Shown here in pieces: positions 1-5,686 of a DNA stretch of 10,835 nt (its first letter is position 1; every line of letters begins with the position of its first letter). Position numbers and translations under genes: made by a program. This stretch comes from Flavobacterium sp. (GTDB lineage: Bacteria; Bacteroidota; Bacteroidia; Flavobacteriales; Flavobacteriaceae): assembly GCA_012032075.1 (NCBI GenBank), contig JAAURU010000078.1, positions 1 to 10,835 on the forward strand. The letters are read 5' to 3'. The notes beneath the pieces were generated by a model. That model was not told where the DNA came from. It was given only the letters and a program-made list of their open reading frames with translations, and made no database searches.

Positions 1-56
1 ATAGTTAGCACAATTTAAACTTGTTATTTGAATCTCACTACATACTATAGTTAGCA
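1..56. repeat. 10-bp direct repeat ATAGTTAGCA (1-10 and 47-56)
   Basis: The exact ten bases ATAGTTAGCA occur at 1-10 and again at 47-56, next to the trpS terminator. The left copy touches the window edge, so the repeat unit may be longer. No gene is visible in 1-115. A second short direct repeat, TTCTAGTTT, occurs at 91-99 and 105-113. Both look like simple intergenic repeats; no function can be assigned. Confidence 0.4.
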
Positions 57-58
57 AA

Positions 59-85
59 AAAAGCAGCTCAAACGAAACTGCTTTT
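59..85 (-). terminator. Intrinsic terminator downstream of trpS
   Basis: Inverted repeat with arms AAAAGCAG (59-66) and CTGCTTTT (78-85) around an 11-base loop. Read on the minus strand, the direction of trpS, the stem runs straight into a seven-base T tract (complement of A56-62). It lies about 30 bases beyond the trpS stop codon. The + strand also gives a short T run, so it could work for a gene entering from the left. The stem has only three G-C pairs, so strength is uncertain. Confidence 0.6.
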
Positions 86-115
86 CCTATTTCTAGTTTC
101 TAACTTCTAGTTTTC

Positions 116-1084
116 TTAGTATCCTAATTTCTCTCTTACTCTTCCTAAAACACCATTAGCCACAACACTCGCTTTTGCTGCTCCTTCTTTTAGTAACCCA
201 TCTACTTCTTTTAAGTTATTGATGTAATAATTGTATTTCTCTCTTGCCGTTGCAAATTTTTCTACAATCAATTCAAACAAGGCTTGTTTGGCATGACCGT
301 AACCGTAATTTCCTCCTAAATAATTAGCACGCATTACTTCAGTTTGTGCTGGAGTTGCTAATAATTTGTATAAAGCAAAACAATTACACGTATCTGGGTT
401 TTTAGGTTCTTCTAATGGAGTGCTATCGGTTTGGATACTTTTAATTTGCTTTAATAAAGCTTTATCATCCAAAAATATATTAATGGTATTGTTTCTTGAC
501 TTACTCATTTTATTTCCATCTGTTCCAGGAATTAACATGATGTTCTCATCAATTTTTGCTTCTGGTAGAACAAAAGTTTCTCCCATTTGATTGTTAAATT
601 TTTCAGCTACAACTCTAGTTATTTCTAAATGTTGTTTTTGATCTTTACCAACAGGAACAATTTCTGCATCATATAATAAAATATCAGCAGCCATTAACAT
701 AGGATAGGTAAACAAACCAGCATTAATATCTTCAAGTGTTTCCTTTTTATCTTTAAAAGAATGAGCTAGTTTTAATCTTTTATATTGAAAAAAACAACTC
801 AAGTACCAAGCTAATTCTGTTGTTTGAGGAACATCTGACTGACGATAAAAAATAACTCTATCAACATCTAAACCACAAGCAAGCCAAGTTGCAGCCACAC
901 TATATGTATTTGCTCTTAAAGTTTTTCCGTCTTTTATTTGCGTGATCGAATGTAAATCGGCAATGAAAAGAAAAGATTCATTAGTAGGGTTATTTGCCAT
1001 TTCAATCGCTGGCAAAATCGCACCTAATAAATTACCTAAATGTGGAGTTCCTGTACTTTGAATTCCAGTTAAAATTTTTGACAT
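116..1084 (-). CDS. trpS: Tryptophanyl-tRNA synthetase
   Basis: Class I aminoacyl-tRNA synthetase that charges tRNA(Trp) with tryptophan using ATP, in the cytoplasm. The 322-residue length fits bacterial TrpS. Visible motifs: the HIGH-type signature TGTPHLGN at residues 11-18, the TrpS-typical VPVGKDQKQHLE at 143-154 in the tryptophan/ATP site, and KMSKS at 192-196. I chose the ATG at 1084. The frame stays open a further 47 codons upstream to 1225, but that stretch has no family similarity, and the promoter-like TATTTTTG box (1109-1102) lies inside it, so MSKILTGIQ is the natural start. It is transcribed alone, divergently from the acyltransferase gene at 1307, and ends before a hairpin terminator at 59-85. 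Confidence 0.97.
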   Translation of the reverse strand: MSKILTGIQSTGTPHLGNLLGAILPAIEMANNPTNESFLFIADLHSITQIKDGKTLRANTYSVAATWLACGLDVDRVIFYRQSDVPQTTELAWYLSCFFQYKRLKLAHSFKDKKETLEDINAGLFTYPMLMAADILLYDAEIVPVGKDQKQHLEITRVVAEKFNNQMGETFVLPEAKIDENIMLIPGTDGNKMSKSRNNTINIFLDDKALLKQIKSIQTDSTPLEEPKNPDTCNCFALYKLLATPAQTEVMRANYLGGNYGYGHAKQALFELIVEKFATAREKYNYYINNLKEVDGLLKEGAAKASVVANGVLGRVREKLGY

Positions 1085-1101
1085 TTTCTTGTTGTTTGCC
1101 G

Positions 1102-1109
1102 CAAAAATA
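1102..1109 (-). promoter_or_regulatory. Putative trpS promoter, Bacteroidetes -7 box
   Basis: The minus strand reads TATTTTTG followed by C, an exact match to the Bacteroidetes -7 consensus TAnnTTTG. It ends 17 bases upstream of the trpS ATG, which would give a very short leader. No clear TTG -33 element is seen at the usual distance. Confidence 0.5.
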
Positions 1110-1167
1110 GCACTTTTGCAGAAATTGTAAAAGGTAATTCTTAAAAGGTTGAATAATATTGTTATTT

Positions 1168-1200
1168 TTGAATGAGATTTTTTAAAATGCCTATAGTTTG
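1168..1200 (+). promoter_or_regulatory. Possible promoter for the acyltransferase gene
   Basis: TTG at 1168-1170 and TATAGTTTG at 1192-1200 are separated by 21 bases. They resemble the Bacteroidetes -33/-7 pair, but the -7 box has three rather than two bases between TA and TTTG. A perfect TATTTTTG also sits at 1163-1170 but lacks a -33 element. Transcription from here would give a leader of about 100 bases that contains the hairpin at 1227-1247. Confidence 0.3.
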
Positions 1201-1226
1201 AAAATAACCCTGATAGTAGTGGCATC

Positions 1227-1247
1227 CTTTTAAACTTAGTTTAAAAG
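1227..1247. repeat. Perfect 9-bp inverted repeat in the trpS/plsC-like intergenic region
   Basis: Arms CTTTTAAAC (1227-1235) and GTTTAAAAG (1239-1247) pair perfectly around the loop TTA. One more AT/AT pair can be added on each side with a single bulged C at 1226. It lies 59 bases before the ATG at 1307 and is not followed by a T tract. It could be an operator or a leader-RNA hairpin rather than a terminator. Confidence 0.55.
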
Positions 1248-1306
1248 ATAGAACGAATAGCAGGAAAATGACTTAAAAAAAAAGCGCTAACGATTGGTTC
1301 TAAATT

Positions 1307-2078
1307 ATGAAAATACTAAAATATGCTTTTTGGATTGTTTGGAGAATTTGGTTTTACCTCTTGGTTATTATTCCTATTATCGTTTTGTTTCCTATTCTTA
1401 TTCTAACGATTCTTAGCGAAAAAACGTATCCGCAATTCTTTTTTCTTGGCTCGTTTTTGGGCAAAAATTATTTTATATGGAATGGGATTTTATTATAAAG
1501 TGGATTTTGAACAAAAATTGGAAAAAGGAAAAAGTTATATGCTAGTAGCCAATCATACTTCAATGACCGACATTATGCTCATGCTACTTGTAGTAAAAAA
1601 AAATCCGTTTGTATTTGTAGGCAAAAAAGAATTGGCTAAAATTCCTGTTTTTGGGTTCTTTTTCAAACGCGTTTGTATTATGGTTGACAGAAGTAGTAGT
1701 AAGAGTCGTTTTAAAGTCTTTGAATTAGCACAAAAACGTTTACACCAAGGCTTAAGTATTTGTATTTTCCCAGAAGGAGGTGTGCCAGACGATGAAACGA
1801 TTATTTTAGACGAATTTAAAGATGGGGCTTTTCGTTTAGCAATTGAACACCAAATTCCTATTGTTCCTATGACTTTTATTGACAATAAAAAACGTTTTCC
1901 TTTCCGCTTTTTTAGTGGAACAACAGGTCGAATGAGAGTGAAAGTGCATTCTTTTATTGAAACCAAAGGACTAACACTTGAAAACCGTCAAGACGTTAAA
2001 CAAAAAACAAGAGCGATTATTTTGAGGGAATTGGAGAATTATGCTAAGAAAGAAAACACTTCGACAAGCTCAGTGTGA
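1307..2078 (+). CDS. plsC: 1-acyl-sn-glycerol-3-phosphate acyltransferase (PlsC family), frameshifted
   Basis: Membrane-associated acyltransferase that probably transfers an acyl chain to lysophosphatidic acid to make phosphatidic acid. The gene is split. The ATG at 1307 gives an N-terminal hydrophobic anchor (residues about 8-36) but this frame stops at 1498. The catalytic part is in another frame, from about 1446 to the TGA at 2076-2078. Removing one T from the T6 run at 1439-1444 joins them into a normal 256-residue protein reading FFFLARFWAKIIL across the repair. In the joined protein the HX4D catalytic motif NHTSMTD has H83 and D88, the FPEGG motif is at 154-158, and IPIVPM lies near 183-188. 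All catalytic elements are intact. The final residues, roughly NTSTSSV, are encoded by a dispersed-repeat-like sequence. The product could also act on ornithine or other lysolipids. A sequencing error is the likeliest cause of the break. Confidence 0.88.
2056..2076. repeat. REP-like dispersed repeat fragment at the end of plsC-like gene
   Basis: ACACT (2056-2060) and AGTGT (2072-2076) bracket TCGACAAGCTC, giving the pattern TTCGACAAGCTCAG. From memory this is a common dispersed intergenic element in many Bacteroidetes and other genomes; I cannot confirm the copy number here. It overlaps the last codons of the acyltransferase and fills the junction between two convergent genes, whose stop codons are only 5 bases apart. 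Confidence 0.45.
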
Positions 2079-2083
2079 CAAAA

Positions 2084-3121
2084 TTATAATACACTTATAG
2101 TTTTTTCAACAACTGTTTCTGGAAAAATAGTTCGCATTGCGTTTTCGTAGCCTATAACTTTTTTATTTCCATAAACTGATGTGGGTAATAATGGGAATTT
2201 TATTCTATCAGAAGTTATACAATATTCATCAGGTTGATTAAAGGGTTTAAAACCAGCGAAAGGATGTGTTGCACCCCAAAGTGTGATTACTTTTATACCT
2301 AACATGGCTGCAATATGAGCATTTGCAGAATCCATTGAGAGCATTACATCTAGATTAGAGATAATAGCTAATTCTTGTTTTAAGGTGTATTTCCCTGCTA
2401 ATACAATAACATTTTTATGGTTATTTTGCAATTGGTTTAATAAATCAATTTCTTTTTTCCACCTCCAAAGAGATAAAATTATATCATTTGAATTAGTAGC
2501 CAAATCATCAATAACTTGTTGCATTAAATCTAAAGGATAGACTTTGCTTTCATATTGTGCAAAAGGAGCTATTCCTATTTTTTTCATTCCCTTGAAAAAG
2601 GGAATCTCTTTCAAAATTTCAGCTGATAAAACTGCTTTTTCAGTAAATTTTGGATTACTTAAGTTTATTGGAAAACCTAATTTTGAAAATGTTTCAACAT
2701 GATTTTCAAACATGGATTTTACAGGTTGAAAAATCTTGTTTTCAAGTCTTGTAAGTTCTTTTTTTGCTTTTCTGCCTTTGTCAGTTGCTGCTACTTTTTT
2801 TCCAAAAAGGAAGAACAAGGTTCGGATAATTTTGGAACGCAAAACATTATGTAAATCGGCTACATAATCGATTTTCAGTTTTTTTAGATCTGAAAATAGG
2901 TTTAATAAGCCTAAAAACCCTTTGTGCCTTTTATTTAAATCAATTGCAAAGAAATTCACATTAGGAATATCATTAAAAAAAGGTTTAAAAAAAGGTCTTG
3001 AAACTACAGTGATTTTACTTTCAGGATATTGTATAGAAAAAGCTCTCAACACAGGAACTGTCATGGCAACATCACCCATAGCTGAGAGCCTTAATACTAA
3101 TATGTGTTTCGGATTAGACAT
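2084..3121 (-). CDS. Glycosyltransferase family 9 (ADP-heptose:LPS heptosyltransferase-like)
   Basis: GT-B fold glycosyltransferase of family GT9, which adds heptose or a similar sugar to the lipopolysaccharide core at the inner face of the cytoplasmic membrane. The 345 residues carry the N-terminal RLSAMGDVAMTVPVLRA (11-27, the G-D acceptor loop) and the C-terminal nucleotide-sugar site MDSANAHIAAMLG (263-275) followed by LWGATHP. Actual sugar specificity cannot be read from sequence. The stretch at 212-222, DIILSLWRWKK, is odd: the family normally has a glycine-rich loop here, and GGA GGT GGA (Gly-Gly-Gly) is present in the +1 frame under codons 219-221. This suggests compensating indels. 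The ATG at 3121 follows the DUF4254 stop by 11 bases, so the two genes form one operon. Confidence 0.93.
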   Translation of the reverse strand: MSNPKHILVLRLSAMGDVAMTVPVLRAFSIQYPESKITVVSRPFFKPFFNDIPNVNFFAIDLNKRHKGFLGLLNLFSDLKKLKIDYVADLHNVLRSKIIRTLFFLFGKKVAATDKGRKAKKELTRLENKIFQPVKSMFENHVETFSKLGFPINLSNPKFTEKAVLSAEILKEIPFFKGMKKIGIAPFAQYESKVYPLDLMQQVIDDLATNSNDIILSLWRWKKEIDLLNQLQNNHKNVIVLAGKYTLKQELAIISNLDVMLSMDSANAHIAAMLGIKVITLWGATHPFAGFKPFNQPDEYCITSDRIKFPLLPTSVYGNKKVIGYENAMRTIFPETVVEKTISVL

Positions 3122-3132
3122 CGTATTGATGA

Positions 3133-3738
3133 CTACTTTTTATTTTGATACAACACTGGATTTAGCTCCTCGTCGTTATACATTTTCATTTGTTTGTACA
3201 CTTTCATGTATTTATCACCACTTTCAATATCTTCAATTAACTGACTGATAGAAGCAAACATATCGTTTTTTTGGTCTAATAAAACATCCAATTTTACTTG
3301 ACATTTTGCTCTGTGTTCTGGAGAAGCCTCTGCACGAGTTGCTTCTTCATTCATGTGGTAAATTTTCAAGGCTAAAATTGACAATCGATCAATAGCCCAA
3401 GCTGGACTTTCCGTATTTATTTTTGCAGTAGGTTTTACCTGAACAGCTGCATATTTTTTAAGAAAATAGCTATCAATATATTCCACCATATCGGTACGAA
3501 CTTGATTAGAAGCATCAATTTTACGTTTTAAATCTAATGCTGCTACTGGATCAATTTGAGGGTCACGGATGATGTCTTCATAATGCCATTGCACGGTATC
3601 CACCCAGTTTTTAGCGTATAATAAATGCTCAATTGTTCCTTTTTCATAAGGATTTTGCGTTGGTTGATATACATCATCAATAACGTGATAGTCTTTTATT
3701 GCACGTTCAAATATGGGAAATGCAAATGCTGCAAACAT
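3133..3738 (-). CDS. DUF4254 domain protein
   Basis: 201 residues, soluble, with no signal peptide or membrane segment. I recognise it as the DUF4254 family, a mostly helical and charged protein found in Bacteroidetes, commonly next to GT9 glycosyltransferases. Biochemical function is unknown. Acidic and basic helices dominate (for example residues 66-90 and 140-190) and there is no recognisable catalytic motif. It is the first gene of a two-gene minus-strand operon with the GT9 gene 11 bases downstream, so a role in LPS-core or other glycan assembly is inferred from context only. A good TATTTTTG promoter box precedes it. Confidence 0.88.
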   Translation of the reverse strand: MFAAFAFPIFERAIKDYHVIDDVYQPTQNPYEKGTIEHLLYAKNWVDTVQWHYEDIIRDPQIDPVAALDLKRKIDASNQVRTDMVEYIDSYFLKKYAAVQVKPTAKINTESPAWAIDRLSILALKIYHMNEEATRAEASPEHRAKCQVKLDVLLDQKNDMFASISQLIEDIESGDKYMKVYKQMKMYNDEELNPVLYQNKK

Positions 3739-3760
3739 GATTATATTTTTTAAATTTCTA

Positions 3761-3768
3761 CAAAAATA
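3761..3768 (-). promoter_or_regulatory. Putative promoter of the DUF4254-GT9 operon
   Basis: Minus-strand TATTTTTG, an exact TAnnTTTG match, ends 22 bases upstream of the DUF4254 ATG. It lies in a 73-base divergent gap shared with upp. The -33 element is not obvious. Confidence 0.5.
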
Positions 3769-3779
3769 AGGTTTTTTTG

Positions 3780-3787
3780 TACTTTTA
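3780..3787 (+). promoter_or_regulatory. Possible upp promoter
   Basis: TACTTTTA is one mismatch from TAnnTTTG and ends 24 bases before the upp ATG. It is interleaved with the divergent DUF4254 promoter region, so the two promoters may compete. Weak evidence. Confidence 0.3.
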
Positions 3788-3811
3788 TCCTGAAAATTAA
3801 AAACTAATCCT

Positions 3812-4465
3812 ATGCATGTTCATTATATTTCTGAAGAAAATAGTATTTTAAATCATTTTTTAGCTCAAATTAGAGATGTTACTGTTCAAAAAGACAGTAT
3901 GCGTTTTCGTAAAAATGTAGAGCGTATAGGAGAAATAATGGCTTATGAACTAAGCAAAACTTTAGACTATAATCCAATTCAAGTTCAAACGCCATTAGGT
4001 ACAAAAGAAACCACTCAAATTTCAGATAAAATTGTACTATGTTCTATTTTAAGAGCAGGTTTAGCGCTTCATACCGGTTTTATGAACATTTTTGATGCTG
4101 CTGATAACGGTTTTGTTTCTGCCTATCGCTATCATCCTAATAATGATGATGCCTTTGAAATCAGAGTGGAATATCAAGCGGCTCCTAATTTAGAAAACAA
4201 AACACTTATTCTAATTGATCCAATGCTTGCTACTGGTCAATCGATAGTAGCCGTTTTGCACAAATTACATTTGGAACAAAAACCAAAAGAAATTCATATT
4301 GCTGTTGCTATTGCTGCTCCCGAAGGAGTTCAATACCTACAAGAAAATGTGCCTGAAAATGTGCATTTATGGATTGCAGCTTTAGATGAAAAACTAAATG
4401 AGAAAAATTACATCCTTCCTGGCTTAGGCGATGCTGGAGATTTGGCTTATGGAATTAAATTATAG
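3812..4465 (+). CDS. upp: Uracil phosphoribosyltransferase
   Basis: Pyrimidine salvage enzyme that converts uracil plus PRPP to UMP and pyrophosphate in the cytoplasm. It has 217 residues, the normal length. The PRPP-binding loop is IDPMLATGQS at 135-144, and the uracil-binding C-terminal motif YILPGLGDAGD is at 200-210; RAGLALHTG at 81-89 is also typical. The ATG at 3812 starts MHVHYISEEN and leaves a 73-base divergent gap to DUF4254. The TAG at 4463-4465 overlaps by 6 bases, tail to tail, with the end of the DUF6427 gene on the other strand. This is the well-conserved flavobacterial form of Upp. Confidence 0.97.
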   Translation: MHVHYISEENSILNHFLAQIRDVTVQKDSMRFRKNVERIGEIMAYELSKTLDYNPIQVQTPLGTKETTQISDKIVLCSILRAGLALHTGFMNIFDAADNGFVSAYRYHPNNDDAFEIRVEYQAAPNLENKTLILIDPMLATGQSIVAVLHKLHLEQKPKEIHIAVAIAAPEGVQYLQENVPENVHLWIAALDEKLNEKNYILPGLGDAGDLAYGIKL

Positions 4466-5389
4466 CATTTGAGTAATGAAGAAAAATAAACCTAATAAGC
4501 AAATTACATAAACTGTTATTTCCTTTATTAAATTATTATCAAGACCTTCTATAAAGTTTGCTCCCATGATTGATAATGGTGCCAATGAAAAAATCAAACA
4601 ACTATTATTTTTGTTTGCAGAGAGAATATAAATTCCAATCCCTAATATAAATGAGAATATTACTTTTTTAAATGAAATATTCATACTTAACAACTTTGTA
4701 TTTAATGTTGTAATCATATTTACAAAAAACAATACTGCAATTGAAGAAAATACTGCCAAAGCAATATTTTGATAAATATTTTCAAAATATGTAAAGTCAA
4801 AACTAATATATGTTTTATTTAAGAGTATTTCTAAAGGTTCATTATTATTCATCGAGTTGAAAACAAAAAACAAGATTGTCACACTTATTAAAGCAATTAT
4901 AGGAATAATCCAATTTTTATAATCTCTTGAAACGTGAAGTGCTATCGAAATAAAAACTAATCCAATATATAAAATACTCCAAAAATGAAACAAGGCTGAA
5001 AGAAAAATCCAAAATGAAGCGTCAAAAATTTTTTCTTTAGTTTGTGTCATCGATTTTAATGAAAGTAATCTTCGTAACGATAATAATAGTAAAAAATTGG
5101 AAATTAAAATGTTTGTGTTCTTAAAAATTGAAGGAAAGAAAAGTAAAAATGTAAAAAACAACAAAATAGCATAATTGTTGTTTTTTGTCAACGTATTTTT
5201 AAGCGAAATAAAATTAACTAATAAACAAGAAGCAGCTATTATAAAAAAACAAAATATACCTTTAAAAACAACTTGCCATCCTTCATAAACAGTGTGAACA
5301 AAAAAGTAAGGTACAAATGTTAATAATAGTAACAAACCTACTATTACATAATTAAATGGTCTTGTTTTATTAAAAATGCTTGCTATCAT
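4460..5389 (-). CDS. Polytopic membrane protein, DUF6427 family
   Basis: 309 residues, strongly hydrophobic. I count about ten probable membrane segments (roughly residues 14-34, 38-62, 73-90, 93-108, 123-152 possibly as two, 159-178, 206-226, 242-258, 263-282, 288-308). I recognise it as the flavobacterial DUF6427 family, start MIASIFNKTRPFNYVIVG; function is unknown. There is no signal peptide beyond the first membrane helix and no obvious catalytic motif. It overlaps the end of upp by 6 bases tail to tail and is divergent from DUF6341 with a 46-base gap. The steady association with upp, DUF6341 and purD suggests, but does not show, a link to nucleotide metabolism or to membrane growth. A transport or polymerase-like role is possible. 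Confidence 0.85.
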   Translation of the reverse strand: MIASIFNKTRPFNYVIVGLLLLLTFVPYFFVHTVYEGWQVVFKGIFCFFIIAASCLLVNFISLKNTLTKNNNYAILLFFTFLLFFPSIFKNTNILISNFLLLLSLRRLLSLKSMTQTKEKIFDASFWIFLSALFHFWSILYIGLVFISIALHVSRDYKNWIIPIIALISVTILFFVFNSMNNNEPLEILLNKTYISFDFTYFENIYQNIALAVFSSIAVLFFVNMITTLNTKLLSMNISFKKVIFSFILGIGIYILSANKNNSCLIFSLAPLSIMGANFIEGLDNNLIKEITVYVICLLGLFFFITQML

Positions 5390-5401
5390 CAGGATATTTT
5401 A

Positions 5402-5409
5402 TACTTTTG
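5402..5409 (+). promoter_or_regulatory. Putative promoter of the DUF6341 gene
   Basis: TACTTTTG at 5402-5409 is an exact match to TAnnTTTG and ends 26 bases before the ATG at 5436. The divergent DUF6427 gene starts at 5389, so both promoters must lie within about 46 bases. On the minus strand only a weak TATATTTA (5422-5415) is seen. Confidence 0.5.
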
Positions 5410-5435
5410 TACTGTAAATATAATACATTATTAAA

Positions 5436-5666
5436 ATGAAATCATTTTTTGAAGGAATTGGTTCTCTTTTCACAGATTTTTTGTTTTTACCTTTTCATGC
5501 ATTAAGAGAAATGGAATTGACAAATTGGTGGGCTGCTAACACAATAAATTGGATTTTTATCATTATTTGTACTGCTGCGTTTGTATATTGGGTAAAACAA
5601 TTAAATGCTCACAAAGCAAATAATGAGGACGTTCAAGATACAACGGCACATTCATTTTTAAAATAA
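5436..5666 (+). CDS. Small membrane protein, DUF6341 family
   Basis: 76 residues. It has an amphipathic N-terminal part (MKSFFEGIGSLFTDFLFLPF), a tryptophan-rich stretch ELTNWWAANTINW at 27-39, one transmembrane helix at about 38-55 (WIFIIICTAAFVYWV), and a polar tail ending DTTAHSFLK. I recognise this as the flavobacterial DUF6341 family; its function is not known. The C-terminus is probably cytoplasmic or periplasmic by charge only, so topology is open. It is divergent from the polytopic DUF6427 gene and convergent with purD. Its transcript is probably stopped by the hairpin at 5721-5765, inside the purD 3' end. Confidence 0.85.
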   Translation: MKSFFEGIGSLFTDFLFLPFHALREMELTNWWAANTINWIFIIICTAAFVYWVKQLNAHKANNEDVQDTTAHSFLK

Positions 5667-5686
5667 AATCCTTTTACAGGAATTCT

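Noticed and set aside
1..115. CRISPR-like or tandem repeat at the left edge
   Set aside because: Only two copies of a 10-bp word with no regular spacing.
1085..1225. 47-residue N-terminal extension of trpS
   Set aside because: The TrpS family starts at MSKILTGIQ-like sequence; the extension is not conserved in kind and covers the likely promoter.
1307..1498. Separate small membrane protein of 63 residues ahead of plsC
   Set aside because: It matches the N-terminal anchor of flavobacterial PlsC proteins and joins the catalytic frame after a single-base change.
1553..1966. 137-residue minus-strand ORF inside the acyltransferase gene
   Set aside because: Antisense shadow of a well-supported coding region; no motif.
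2922..3248. Plus-strand ORF across the GT9/DUF4254 boundary
   Set aside because: Shadow of two genes on the other strand; low-complexity hydrophobic text with no family resemblance.
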